From the NCBI GenBank assembly GCA_010093485.1, contig MU001514.1, forward strand, positions 713,145 through 777,144: a stretch of 64,000 nucleotides of DNA, given 5' to 3'. This DNA comes from Karstenula rhodostoma CBS 690.94 (Eukaryota > Ascomycota > Dothideomycetes > Pleosporales > Didymosphaeriaceae). Below the pieces are notes generated by a model, which had not been told where the DNA came from, made no database searches, and saw only the letters and a list, made by a program, of their open reading frames with translations. Positions 23,421-34,070 of the stretch are shown here, in pieces; position 1 is the stretch's first letter, and each line of letters opens with the position of its first letter. Position numbers and translations under genes: made by a program.

Positions 23421-23834
23421 GTGTCAAATGTACTACCTAATTCCGATTCATTCATATCTTTTTATAGTCAACTCAGCCTTTTACAGATTATGAGACTTAA
23501 CAGCAACAACCACGAAGGGCGCGTTCGAAATATTTGTGTTTTGGCACCCCACCGAGTTCCTTTATCGAGTTTTGCCGCGGCTTGCCCAAGCTCGCGAAGT
23601 ATCACATTTGGTAACAAAGGGCGCGATTGGGATTGACCACAGTGGGGAGCCGAAGCATGACACGTTCAGAGCCCCATCCGCATGCTCGTTCAGGTAGAGC
23701 TCGCCGACTTCAGGTAGAGCTTGCCGACTCCAGACGAACTTTCGTACTAACGATATCACTATGCAGTACGTAGGAACCCAGAATGGAAGGTATATCGACC
23801 TGCATCGACGGAGAGAATATCGGACTTATTAAGG

Positions 23835-23990
23835 CACAGCTGCACGCAACAGGCCACCCGTTACCTCTAGCTGCACACAACGGAGCAAGCGTTGGCAAGT
23901 GCACAGCAATCCCACTTTTTCTGTAACAACCTCGCTAATGCTTCCCCGGTTGGTCCGTTGTGTGTAGCTGTGCCTTCTTGTTTATTTTCT
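23835..23990 (-). repeat. Diverged copy of a ~72-bp satellite unit
   Basis: Read on the minus strand it carries GGCACAGCTACACACAACGGACCAA, a TTACAGAAAAAGTGGGATTGCTGTGCA-like core and then AGCTAGAGG. Both ends contain AGCTGCACACAACGG in opposite senses, so the segment also looks like a terminal inverted repeat. It matches the three-unit array at 33,366-33,590. Confidence 0.6.
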
Positions 23991-24018
23991 CTGCTAGTGC
24001 TATACAGAAATGAAATTT

Positions 24019-24108
24019 CATGCATCTCCCGGAGGCCCACTCCGAGCCTTGCATATGATGACCGAAACGGGTTAGCGTATCTCAGGAAGTAGAAGGTATG
24101 TGCGCCTC
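24019..24108 (+). promoter_or_regulatory. Conserved upstream block with CGG-N9-CCG (copy at ABM gene)
   Basis: From CATGCATCTCCCGGAGGCCC the next 59 bp are identical to the minus strand at 28,390-28,332. Similarity then continues as CAGGAAGTAG and GTGCGCCTC. The block contains CGGAGGCCCACTCCG, a perfect CGG-N9-CCG palindrome suited to a Zn2Cys6 dimer. It lies about 290 bp upstream of the ABM start and points towards it. Regulatory role is inferred. Confidence 0.6.
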
Positions 24109-24394
24109 AAAATCCATACTCGATTCGGCGCGGTCGATCTCCGCTGGTTTTCCGAATCTCACATATTCTCACACATGCGCAGCCCGGAAGCAAGATTAAC
24201 TGATCAACAAGCGGATCGGCTGCAGCGGCGTCTTTTCGAAGCGTGTAATCGTGCTATGCCATTCACAGAGTCCCATCAACATTTTTAACATCTATCTCTC
24301 CGCACTGCATTGAATCGGCGGAAATACGCAATTTCGTTTCCTCTTCCATCTTATTTCGCTTTCACTGCCTTCTCCAATCCATTCGACAGACAAC

Positions 24395-24853
24395 ATGGCC
24401 TCCGCATACAAAGATGAATGCGAAATTGTCGCGACTCTGACCCCCAAGCCCGGTAAACTTGACCGGGTACGACTCCTTTTGCCCCACCCCATCCCTCGAA
24501 CCAACCTCGTCTTGCTCACATTACCAATCATGCACAGGTCGTCGAACTCCTGACCAACCTCACTACGGCCGTCAAAGCCAACGAGCCGGGCGTCTTCAGT
24601 TTTCATCTCTACAAGGACTTCGACCGCGAGAGCGGGGACGAAGAGCTAGTTCTGGTCGAGAAGTACGTGCGCTCACGTTTATCCTAACACTTTGGGCTGA
24701 TGGGACGCTAGATATGCGGACAAGGAAGCGTACGACTACCATTCCGAGAGGCCGGAATTCAAGGCTATGCATAAGATCTTCCGCGAGGAGGAGCTGATGC
24801 AGAAACCAATTGTGATTAAGAGCGTGAAGCCTGTTGTTGGGTTTGTGCGGTAG
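24395..24853 (+). CDS. Antibiotic-biosynthesis-monooxygenase (ABM) fold small protein
   Basis: Exons 24395-24466, 24538-24662 and 24712-24853 give 112 residues with matching phases. The sequence shows the dimeric alpha-beta barrel pattern of the ABM family: an opening strand (CEIVATLTPKPGKLDRVVEL), NEPGVFSFHLYKDF, LVLVEKYADKEAYDYHSERP, and a closing strand VVGFVR. ABM proteins include cofactor-free oxygenases and tautomerase-like helpers in polyketide pathways, and general quinol-oxidising enzymes. The reaction here is unknown. An 85-bp block shared with the P450 promoter lies upstream, suggesting joint control with the enzymes to the right. Confidence 0.82.
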
Positions 24854-25461
24854 AATGAATATTTGTGGCTTGAGAGTTAGGTTTAAGTTTTGGTGAGACT
24901 ACGCGAACAGGTAGTTACTCGTGGCCAGAAGCATTTAGGTACATACATTGATGAAAGGAATCAATCACTTCGCCTCCTCAAAGCACCTCCCCATCGCATC
25001 ATGAGTATCAGGCAACACGAACTCGCAAGTGCCTAGCTTCCCGTGCCACATGCCGCTCTGCGCAACGGTGGTGGGCGACAGTAACAGGATACGGACGAAA
25101 GCAAGTAAGCGCGTGGATAATTATCATTAGCGTGAAGTGAGCCCTGAATTGCGGAACCATTTAGTGTTCTCACTGTTATGCCCGCTATGCACCATCTGAA
25201 TCAGCGGCGCGCCCTATAGCACCATATGCACGATTCGGAGCCAGACGGCTCCCGCCCCCCGACGCTTCCCGTAGACATGGTACCACGGCGTGCTTGCTCG
25301 GTCCTCGCTCGGACGGACCATCAGATATATCAGCAGTGCTTAATTATGGAAAACGAACCGGCACCGAGACACACTTCCAGTCCCATACCTATTGGTCAGG
25401 AACACAACATCAGTCTCCTCGAATCCCGCAACTTGCCTTCCCCACCAATTCAGCAATCACC
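24854..25461. other. Intergenic region upstream of the NTF2-like gene
   Basis: About 600 bp without a recognised gene. Overlapping frames at 25,226-25,639 and the upstream part of the frame entering the next gene are proline/serine-rich chance translations. One GGCGCGCC octamer occurs near 25,206. Confidence 0.4.
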
Positions 25462-25983
25462 ATGTCTTCTCCCTCAGATAACCCCCGAGCAACCACCATC
25501 TGCGCCACTGCCGCCCGCTTCTGCCACCTCTTTGTCACCGGCGCTTCGCCCGCCGATATCCTCTCTCAATGCTTCACCAGCAACCCTAAAATCACAGAAC
25601 ACGGCCCCCAATGGGCCTCCATGCGGCTCCCCTTTCTGAGCCGCACCTTCACTGGACGTCGCGCCGAGGCAACCCAGGATGATCAGTCCTGTGATCAGTA
25701 TTTCGACGTCCTGGGCGTGACGCTGTCGTTTCATCCCCAGAGCGACGCTATTCCGCCCGAGAACGAGTTCATTGTGTCGACTGGGGAGGGCAGGAAGGAG
25801 GCTGTGGTTGTGAGAGCGAAGTCGCGGATTAGCAGCGTGAAGACGGGGATTGAGTGGGAGGAGACGTTTGTTTTTATGTTTGGCGAGTTTGATGGCGAGG
25901 GGAGGATTGGCCATTTGGAGATTTGGTCGGATGGGTTGAGCGCTTGGGCTGCGGTGGGAGGGGAGAGGAATGCGCAGTTGTAA
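25462..25983 (+). CDS. SnoaL/NTF2-like small protein
   Basis: A single uninterrupted exon of 173 residues. The ATG at 25462 (context CACCATGTC) was chosen over the in-frame upstream ATG at 25294 because the added residues look non-coding. The order of helices and strands, with FCHLFVTGASPADILSQCF near the start and EETFVFMFGEFDGEGRIGHL then EIWSDGLSAW near the end, fits the NTF2/SnoaL cone fold. Members can be cyclases, isomerases or binding proteins; no catalytic residue can be assigned here. It lies between the ABM gene and the P450 and may be part of the same pathway. The sequence is intact. Confidence 0.65.
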   Translation: MSSPSDNPRATTICATAARFCHLFVTGASPADILSQCFTSNPKITEHGPQWASMRLPFLSRTFTGRRAEATQDDQSCDQYFDVLGVTLSFHPQSDAIPPENEFIVSTGEGRKEAVVVRAKSRISSVKTGIEWEETFVFMFGEFDGEGRIGHLEIWSDGLSAWAAVGGERNAQL

Positions 25984-26458
25984 GATGGGCTTGCTGTAGT
26001 TGTGCACCTATTGCTGCTGGTGTTGAAGATAGATAAAGTTGCTGTTGAGCTATCATGAGCATCAAGCCTGGGTAGAGGGAATTGCGAGCCGGTAAAAGAT
26101 ATCAATTTAAATATAGTACATGATCGATTCTCAGGCCATGTTTTCGTGGCACACATTACATGGCTCGTAGTCTATGATGGAAAAGTATATGCATATAAGA
26201 GACGTCCAAACAAAATAATGCAATAGATGGAACCAGTGTTGAGTCGAGGGAATCATTGGGCCGCTGTTATAGGACGAGCAATGCTCGAGATTTATTTTCT
26301 AGCTACTATGCTTTCTGTTGGCCACCTTGAGGTGCAGCTACAGCTATCGACCAAAAAACGATAGAGATCAGCTGCCTGGGCTCGGTCCACGCTCCCACCT
26401 TGAAATTCAATCTATACCAGTAGCCAAACGCCCATATGCGTGGTGTCAAAACGCAACG
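25984..26458. other. Intergenic region between convergent NTF2-like and P450 genes
   Basis: About 475 bp of 3' flanks. No gene or notable repeat was seen. Confidence 0.4.
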
Positions 26459-28247
26459 TTACGAAACTTCTGAAGGTGCGTGCTGAAATGCCAAGATCAG
26501 TTTGTCTCCTTTCGGGCCGGCCATAAACCCATCCGTTTGCTCAATTCCCTCGTCGTCCACGATGGTGCTGACAAAGTTTGTATGAAGCGCTGCGAGGATA
26601 TATTTCATCACTGTGAGGGCATCAGCAAGATGTATCCATGTTTGGGGCAAGCAGGAAAAACTCACTCAGCATGGCATAATTGCTCCCAATGCACATTCTG
26701 CCTCCGCTAGAGAAGGCCCAGAACCATCTTTCCTTCTTGTCGCTGCCCTGGTACGCGGCGCTACTAGGCTCGCTCTCGAGCCACCGTTCCGGATGCCAGC
26801 CGTCTGGGTCTGGAAACACCTCTGGGTTACGATGCAAGCTCCATGCATACGAGCTGACGCGAGTATTGGGCGGTATATTCGCGTAGTCTCCGAGCTTCGT
26901 TGAAGCGTTTGGCGGTGTCACGCGAGGTTGGCCGCCTGCGACAGCGGGATGCAGTCTCAGAGTCTCCATGACAATGGCATGCAAAAGCGGCAGGTCATCT
27001 AGGGACCTCGCATCGGGGACCTCTTCGTCGGCCGAGCCATATATAACCGGGGTAGGCAAGCTCTTGAGCTCAGCCCGGAGCCGATCCTGAATCTTTGGGT
27101 TCCTTGAAAGTTCCCAGGAGACGTAGAGGAGCGAGATTCCCATCGTCTCATGCGTGGCGATGAGCTGATCCATCAGCTCACTGGCGATTTCAAGCTGCTG
27201 CCGAGAGCGCGGAACGTCGAGAATGTCTCCTGCTTCGCGACCTTTCTGCCTTGTTGCCGAATCATCTAAGCGGATTGACGGGTCCTCGGACATGTTCTCT
27301 TTCCTCGTGATCCTCTTCAGCTGTTCATAGACCACTGGAAAGTATCCCGGCCTTTTCTCGGCCCCACTAGCCACTGCGGACAACAAGTCCTCAGCACCGG
27401 AACACATATTCAGACACCAGGCATCAAACTCGTCCTTGAAGAAAAATCGATCTTTGGGGACCACGTGGATGCCAAACTTGGCGAGCCAGGATGTCAGTTG
27501 GGGTAAATGGTGCAAGAAAAACATGTAGTCGGGAGGCGAGCTCCCCAGATATTGTTCCTGCCAGTGTTGGCGCTTGTCCTCGTTTTCGAGATGGTTGGTT
27601 CCAACCGGGAGACCGAAGAAATACGCCGTAGTCATGTCCACAGCAGCAGCTCGGTACAGGTTGAAGACATCGATTGGAGTGTCCGTTGCCGCTCTGTTCG
27701 CAATAAGGGGCAGAATGCGTTTATGGGTGATATGAGTTGAGATGGCTCGAATATCTGGAGAGCTAAGGAGATGCGACTTGGCGTAGATGTTGGCTATTCT
27801 CTTCTTTTTGATTGCGTGCGGATGCGATTGCAAGGTTGAGAACATATTAAGGATACTGGAGCACGCTATCAGTAAGACGAGTTACCGGAATACTTCATCA
27901 GCCACTGACCCGTAGTTGACAAAGACGGAATAGAAGGGGGTCTTCTCAAAACCTTTTCCATAGATCGTCTTGATGCCATCATCAACGCAATTGACGCTCA
28001 ATTCAGACGGTCCCAGCCTCACTACGCTCCCGTATCGCTTGTGCGCTTCATGAACGGTGCTGTTTTCGATATTTCTGAACCGGATCCACGTGATCCATGC
28101 CGACGTGAACGCAGCCAATGGGTGTGCGTTGGGGATCTTGGCCAGGGGAGAGAAGAATGCTGGATACAAGACGTGCCTGACAAGGACAAAGACCGAAATA
28201 ATCAGTAGTGTAGGAGAAAGCACGCTTGGAAAGGCGACGAGTTCCAT
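26459..28247 (-). CDS. Cytochrome P450 monooxygenase
   Basis: Exons 28247-27910, 27855-26666 and 26610-26459 give 559 residues with matching phases. The N terminus is a membrane anchor (SPTLLIISVFVLVRHVLYP) followed by a proline-containing hinge, so the enzyme should sit on the endoplasmic reticulum. Core motifs: I-helix ATHETMG (about 346-352), K-helix ETLR (410-413), PERW (468-471) and the heme loop FSSGGRMCIG with the cysteine ligand at 501. The family cannot be named from motifs alone, but the general type is common in secondary metabolism. It is divergent from the dioxygenase gene across a 531-bp promoter. The proximal part of that promoter carries the block also found before the ABM gene. 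Confidence 0.9.
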
Positions 28248-28778
28248 CGTGTTTGTGGATGTCAGTTAGTTCTCAACCGACGCATCTCTGCCATAGTGAA
28301 GAAGTAGGAGGCGCACCTACTTCCTGGGATGCGCTAACCCGTTTCGGTCATCATATGCAAGGCTCGGAGTGGGCCTCCGGGAGATGCATGACCTGTGACC
28401 CTAATGACGTAGAGGTATGGAATAGCAAAAGATTCGGAAGCATTCAGCCCCCGGCATGCCTTAGCCGGGCAGATCTTCATTGACGCCGCATAACGACCGC
28501 CTTGGCCCGACGCCGACAGCCGTTGCGGACCTGTACCCGAGTGTCGTAGATCGCTCCGGTTACTCGTGAGCTTTACGGCGAACTGCTGAAACCGGAGCGA
28601 AGTGTCTGCACTCACGTGACTAAAGATTTATACTCGGGAAGACGCTTTGGGAACTGTAGAGTATGGCTCGCCAGGTATATAAACCGACAGATGTGACATA
28701 GTCTCAGTCGAGAATCAAACTTTCGAATCGAAAATTCCACCGTTACAAGAAAAGCATAAGTCATCCTCGTAATCGAAA
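28248..28778. promoter_or_regulatory. Bidirectional promoter between P450 and dioxygenase
   Basis: The 531-bp gap holds the conserved block near the P450 and a TATA box (GTATATAAACC, about 28,675-28,685) roughly 100 bp before the dioxygenase ATG. A minus-strand ORF at 28,334-28,615 is a chance frame over the block. Confidence 0.6.
28308..28390 (-). promoter_or_regulatory. Conserved upstream block with CGG-N9-CCG (copy at P450)
   Basis: The minus-strand sequence matches 24,019-24,108, identical over the first 59 bp, then CATCCCAGGAAGTAG against TATCTCAGGAAGTAG and a shared GTGCGCCTC after a short gap. It begins about 143 bp upstream of the P450 start and points towards it. The same CGGAGGCCCACTCCG palindrome is present. 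Confidence 0.6.
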
Positions 28779-29917
28779 ATGTCGACCGGTCAAGTGTCCA
28801 CGCTCGATATGAGCCAATTCCGTCGCGGATCTAACTCGGAGCGCTTGGACTTTGCTCGAAACTTATTCAAGTGCCTCTCCACTCAGGGTTTTGTAAAGCT
28901 CGTCAATCATGGTGTCCCTGACGTGGCAATCGATAAAGCCTTTGAATTGGTTCGTTTCCCTAAGCCTCTTCGGTCACGGCTTATTTTTGTCACTCATTGC
29001 TGATTTAACGTGGATAGAATGGGGAGTTCTTCAAGCTTCCAAAGACCATCAAAGAGAAATACAGTCATCCTCCATGCGCGAATCCAAATCGGGGTTGGGT
29101 GGCTCCTGGGCAAGAGGATAGCTCCGCCATCACAAACTTTGAGAAAGGGGCCAACGGCGGCATCTCATTTCTTGATGCAAAGGTGCATTGCTCTTCTAAG
29201 CCCTTTTTGCACTAGAACTAATATTCCGTTTGCCTAAAGGAGTCATTCGATTTAGGGTCGCCAAAAGATCCGTTGTACGACAATGTCTGGCCTACCGAGG
29301 ACGATCTTCCAGGTTTCCGCCCATATATGGAGATCTTTTACGCGATGTTCCAAGATGTGCATCTGGATATCCTGCGGGCTCTAGAGCTAGTTCTAGACAC
29401 GCCTCAGACGCCGGTGAAATTGATTGATCGCTGCACGCCTAACGTCAGCGAGATGCGCTTGAATTCCTATCCGCCTATTGACATCAGAGACCTGAAAAGC
29501 GGAAGGATGAACCGTATCTCGGAGCATACCGACTTTGGAACGGTGACTCTTTTATTTCAAGACTCGGTCGGAGGCTTGGAAGTGGAGGACCAATCGAACA
29601 TGGGAACTTACTTCCCTGTCGAGTGCGAATCGAAGTCTACGATGCTGGTTAACACAGGCGACAGCTTGCAGCGTCTCACCAACGACGTACTTACCTCCGT
29701 CAGCCACCGCGTGACTCTGCCAATCTCCAAGCAAGAGACGGAGCAGGGCATGCTCGAAGAGCGGCGATCTGTTGTCTATTTTGCCAAGGTCAGCCGTGAC
29801 CGCTCTATTGCACCCATGAATCCGTTTGTCACGGCAGCAAGGCCAGCGAAGTACCCGAAGATGAGTGCATTTGAGTGGAATCAACTGAAACTGGAGAAGA
29901 TCTACGGCGTTTGTTGA
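28779..29917 (+). CDS. 2-oxoglutarate/Fe(II)-dependent dioxygenase (isopenicillin-N-synthase-like)
   Basis: Exons 28779-28949, 29018-29182 and 29240-29917 give 337 residues, the usual size. The N-terminal half has GFVKLVNHGVPD and FFKLPKTIKEKYSHP with RGWVAPGQE, the standard DIOX_N pattern. The iron ligands are His208 and Asp210 (SEHTDFG) and His268 (SVSHRV). The 2-oxoglutarate-binding pair is Arg287/Ser289 (ERRSVVYF). Fungal members hydroxylate, desaturate or close rings on small molecules; the substrate is unknown. The gene shares a promoter region with the P450, which suggests that the two act in one pathway. The reading frame is intact. Confidence 0.9.
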
Positions 29918-30516
29918 GCTAGCGCATGAAAAAAGCTGCTGTACCTTAGTAATCTTACTAAAAATTGAGCTTATCTTGATTACGTCTAAGCGTCGACACC
30001 CCAAACCCCTTGTGAGTGACTGCTTACGACCCACACCGCCTACATGTGTAAGCCGGCGACGTTTTATCACCTACTTTTGGAGATGTCGATGCACAAGATT
30101 ACTGAGCAAAATAGGTCTATCCTGATGTCTCGGTGTCTTTCTAAGAGAGTTATCTTGGCAGAGCTTGATTGAGCTTTGGCAGTAGATGATTAGCTACCTG
30201 CTAGCAGTTCGATATACTGTCTTACCTGCACCAAATCCAGTAGGTGGCAGTGGCCGCCGGGCGGACCGCAGACCGAGTAACTGGCTCAACTGATACGAAA
30301 TCCTAGATTTCTTAGGCTTTTCTCGCCTTTGGCCTTCTTCGATCATGCGTTGGAGTCCTGGAGATATGGCTACAAGAAGAATGAAGACTAATCAACACTT
30401 GCTACTAACACCGGCAATTCTATTTATCTCCATTATATGCATTTGTGTTCCAAATCATGCCTCTGAAAAACAACATGGGCCGCCAAAACATGCATCCAAG
30501 CTTTCTCATTTTCAAA
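29918..30516. other. Intergenic region between dioxygenase and regulator 3' ends
   Basis: About 600 bp between convergent genes. No gene recognised. The plus-strand frame 30,345-30,611 overlaps the end of the regulator and is not supported. Confidence 0.4.
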
Positions 30517-32889
30517 CTATGTACCACGACGTTCGTTCGCATGCCTTTCGCCTAAAGAATCAAACGAAATCGCGTTTCTGGCGTTCAAATCCAAAGGATC
30601 GCCAAGGATAGAATCCAGAGCGATTACTGGATCCGTGGGAAATTCACCGGTTGAATAGTGTTCCGTGTGCAGTGACCGCTCAGTGAGAAGCCAGCTAAGG
30701 TCGGCGTCTGAGTTCCACATCGCTGGGGAAGTCGCCATATCGTGGCTCGTATTCTGGAGGTGAAAATCATATACTGGTTTGGTGAGCGGAGACAAGATGT
30801 TCGATTCAGAGCTCAGCGTCGAAAAACTGCGGGAGGCGCGGCGATTGTCAATGGAAGAATATCGGGGGGCGATCCAGCGATTGCAACCAATGGTTGCGAG
30901 CGTATGGATCACTTCGTCCATCCTCGTCAGCGGACTATGTCCTTGGTATGGCGCGGCTCGGGCATTTCGCAGGAGGGCAACCTTTCGGAGAAGCCGAGAA
31001 TCCGCGGAAGATTCTTGCGGATTCATAGATGATAGTGTTTGCTTCAAAATGGTGAAAAGCGCAATGAGGGGTTCTCCTTGAAAGACACTGCGCAGTCGAG
31101 ATTAGCGGAAAGACGGTCTAGCCACCTAAACATATCTTAAGCAGCAGGGCTTGGCGGCAAGGAAAGTTTTGGAGGCTTACAGAAGAAGGGCGTACGAATG
31201 AATCCGGTGAACGGCATTGTCGGAATCCGCACAGAAATACTCCAGTGCCTTTCTCCCATGAACGAGAATCTCTGGCTGATGAGGCACCGCGCTCTGGCTG
31301 TGTATTACAATGAGGCATGAATGATAGGCATATAAGAACCCATTCCTCTGGTCATCGGTAAGTAAACCACTAATGTTTTCCCTATCCGCCGAGATCTCAT
31401 TTCTGCTTCTCCACGCCTCCAATTGGTCGAGAAGAACCTGTATGTTCTCCTGGCGTCCAGTGACACTTTGATGCATGACGGTGGCCGAGAAGAGTCCACT
31501 AGATATCTGTTCTTGAATGCCAGCCAACTGGATTCTGGCCAGCACTGCGGGTATGCAAGCTATAGTGCGGCACGTGGGGCCGAGCGCACTTGGTAATGGT
31601 GTACTGCATTCGAAGGTTGGAAGCGCACAGTTTCTTTGCAATGTGAGTGAGAGGCTCTTATCAATCGTGTAGAGAACCCAAAACACTAGTTGACGTTCTT
31701 CAAAGGCCTCAAGCAGCTCTTCGCCAAGATATTGGTCCCGGTGGAGCCCCACCTGCTTAGCAAGCACACAGGCACGGCTAAGCGTTAGCTCAGCCAAAAG
31801 AAGATCTGCCGATCGGATGGCTACAAGGGCCTAAAGCTTAAGTTAGCCTTTCCTGACATCTAAATTCGGGAAACGTTGAAGTAGTACTATAGCGATCAGG
31901 GCCTGAATATCGGCCGTACAGCATTTCTGCATAAACCCCTTTGCCATTGCGGCTTTTGCAACCAGTAGAAAAAGTGTCGGCAGATCTCTAACATAGTCCG
32001 CGTCAGTCCAAGTCGAAGAATAGGAATCCGTCGATATTGTAGGATTCCACGTGTTCGTCTGCATCAGAATGTAGACCAAGCAAAGACGGACGGCAATATC
32101 ATTCGGAGAAAAAGCGTCATGGCGGAGATTGGATATCTGCGACCGTAAGATATTTGGGTGGAAAAAGAGTTCCGGAAAGCTAGATTGCGCCAGAAAAAGC
32201 TCCACTGAAGCTTCCAGCCGCTGCTGATGAGGAAGCTGGAGGAAGTCCGACTTGAAATCTACATAAGTTGATTTGTCATGCGTGAGGATATGGCAAAGGC
32301 CTTTCAACCTTGTGAGGTTGTCATTGAAATCTTTCGAATACGGGTAATCGGGTCTCGACCTCGACAGGCACTCGTGGATACCAAAACACTGTGTAACTGG
32401 AGAGATTGGTCCGTAGAGAAAGCGCTGGCCGTGGAGCGATATCTTCAATGGATTGAAGTGCGTAGGAAACTCTGGGCACTCGTATCCAGTCTTTATCGGC
32501 CCGACTGAGTCGAGGGTTTCCAGATTTACTGGTCCGGACAGACTCGTCGGCGAACTGGTCGTACTAGCTGGTGGTGGCAGTCTAGTTTCCATGACTCTTG
32601 AGAGCCGGTCCATGGTATTCTCTAGTCTTATCAAACGGTCGTCGACGTCGTTCACGCTTTTGTCCTTCCTTTCAGGCAAGCCTTTTTTCTCTCTTGCCGA
32701 GAACACGCAAGTTACGCAGGCTCGTCGGCAGTTTCCGCATCGAGGGCGGGCCCGATCGCATCTGATCTTTTTCCAACGGCAGTTGTCGCAAGCTGGATCG
32801 TATGTAGAGAAAGAACGAGCCGAAGATGCCATGTACTGTATCGCTGAGTCAGAGATATCCATGAATACGTAATGTAAACTCCCGAACAC
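30517..32889 (-). CDS. Zn2Cys6 transcription factor with fungal-specific regulatory domain
   Basis: Exons 32889-31875, 31820-31181 and 31087-30517, about 741 residues. The zinc cluster is complete: ACDNCRWKKIRCD, ARPRCGNC, RRACVTCVF (Cys34-Cys61 as numbered from 32889), followed by a basic linker and a short coiled coil (VDDRLIRLENTMDRLSRVM). The middle part carries the Fungal_trans pattern TADIQALIAIVLLQ, spliced to PIRSADLLLAELTL and VLAKQVGLHRD; the intron there (31874-31821) has a GGCTAAC branch site. Starts at 32862 or 32832 are possible alternatives. Such proteins bind CGG half-sites as dimers. Its position beside the P450/dioxygenase pair makes it the likely local regulator of that group. 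Confidence 0.87.
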
Positions 32890-33365
32890 AGATTAAATGG
32901 CACAAATTCCGCCTCTATACTGCGTTAAACCACACTAGGCTTGTACTCGAAGACCAACAGGATGCAAAGACGCGCTATTGTGATACACGAAGGTAATGGG
33001 AGCGGAGAGTAACTGCATCTATTCTAGCTGGCACGGCAGCCATATAAGACCGATTGAAAGAAAAGGCAGCACCTGATCCAATACACAAGGCCCACAATAT
33101 TGCAATCATCATGCATCTCCGCCCGTACCGACGCTTCTAGCACCTCCTACTCGACCCGCGGCACCGAGGCATCATATGCCTCCTCCCTCTAGAGCCGCAA
33201 ATGCAGAGATATCCTTCGCATTCTCCTAGAGTCGTTCCTCGTGTGTCAGCCATAATCTAGCACTTCGATCCCAAGACCAGCAAAGGTTTTTCTCACATCA
33301 AGCCATAGGTATGAGGTAGGGAAGCTCAATCCTGTATAGCATTAGCAGAGAAAATAAACGATAAA

Positions 33366-33590
33366 GCACGGTTGTTACGGGAAAATTTGGAATACTGTGC
33401 AGTCAAGGTATAGCTGCACATAACGTACTAAGCGTTAGTAAGCTTATTACGGGAAATGTTAGATTGCTATGCAGACTAGGCACAGCTGCATATAACGGAC
33501 CAAGCGTTTGTAATTTATTACGAGAAAAGTTGGATTGCTATGCAGTTGAGGGACAGCTGCACACAACGGACCAAGCGTTGGTAAGGTCGA
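33366..33590 (+). repeat. Three-unit tandem satellite, period 71-72 bp
   Basis: AGCTGCAYA starts at 33,412, 33,484 and 33,555, each followed by TAACG/CAACGGACCAAGCG. In the complete units come TTATTACGRGAAA and GATTGCTATGCAG; the part before the first start shows the same TTACGGGAAAA core. Differences between units are mostly C/T, as expected from mild RIP. Confidence 0.8.
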
Positions 33591-33593
33591 CGT

Positions 33594-33800
33594 AGTTTGG
33601 GCCGTCCATAGTCATAGAGCGTAGCTACTACGGCGAGGACGAGCAAAGGAATGTTTGCAGGTAAACGTGTGAGGGAGGGTGATTGACCGTGGGAGTGAGT
33701 CCGAGTGACCATGGGAGAATGGCGAGTGAACAGGGAGCATTCTTAATGGGGCATGGTAGCATGCACTCCTCGGGGCGGCTTAGAAATACAGCACCACGTG
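33594..33800 (-). pseudogene. Promoter-plus-start fragment duplicated from the MFS transporter locus
   Basis: Read on the minus strand, the sequence follows 21,560-21,800: TGTATTTCTAAGCCGCCCC, then CATGGTCACTC, CCTTTGCTCGTCCTCGCCGT, then ATGGAC..CC.A.TACGTCGAC (MDGPNYVD against MDNPEYVD). Similarity stops at GTCGAC, where the satellite begins. The rest of the coding region is absent. Confidence 0.75.
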
Positions 33801-33824
33801 AGCGCTTCATAGGACACACTGAAG

Positions 33825-34070
33825 TTAAAACGGAAGCCGGGTCAGGTGCGGGGACAGCCGCTCGGGACGTGCTCAGTCCGGGGGGATGGGCAGGCGCGCC
33901 GGCCACTAACGTGGAATAGAAGCCGGGAGGACGGTCAGGCGCGCCGGCCACTGCATATCTAACTTGAAATGGAAGCCAGGGACAGCAGCTCGGGACCCGC
34001 TCAGTCTTAAATGGGGAACCATTAACTTGAAACGGAAGCCGGGGAAACCGGCAGGCGCGCCGGCCACGCC
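33825..34070 (+). repeat. GC-rich degenerate repeat with three GGCGCGCC sites
   Basis: Units contain (A)AACGGAAGCCGGG or GGAAGCCAGG followed by GGACAGCMGCTCGGGAC or by GGCAGGCGCGCCGGCCAC. GGCGCGCCGGCCAC occurs three times, near 33,893, 33,938 and 34,054. Nature unknown; it may be a mobile-element remnant. Confidence 0.6.

Larger units (their letters stand above)
23361..24394. other. Repeat-rich intergenic region
   Basis: No gene recognised. It contains a 20-bp doublet TTCAGGTAGAGCTCGCCGAC / TTCAGGTAGAGCTTGCCGAC near 23,689-23,729. At about 23,835-23,990 there is a copy of the satellite found in tandem at 33,366-33,590, here in the opposite orientation. The conserved upstream block follows at 24,019-24,108. 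Confidence 0.55.

Noticed and set aside
28334..28615. 93-residue ORF in the P450/dioxygenase gap
   Set aside because: It overlaps the conserved promoter block, whose other copy at 24 kb does not keep this frame open in the same way. Best explained as non-coding conservation.
30345..30611. 88-residue plus-strand ORF with a hydrophobic segment
   Set aside because: It overlaps the C-terminal exon of the regulator and has no recognised family; the membrane-like stretch is probably chance.
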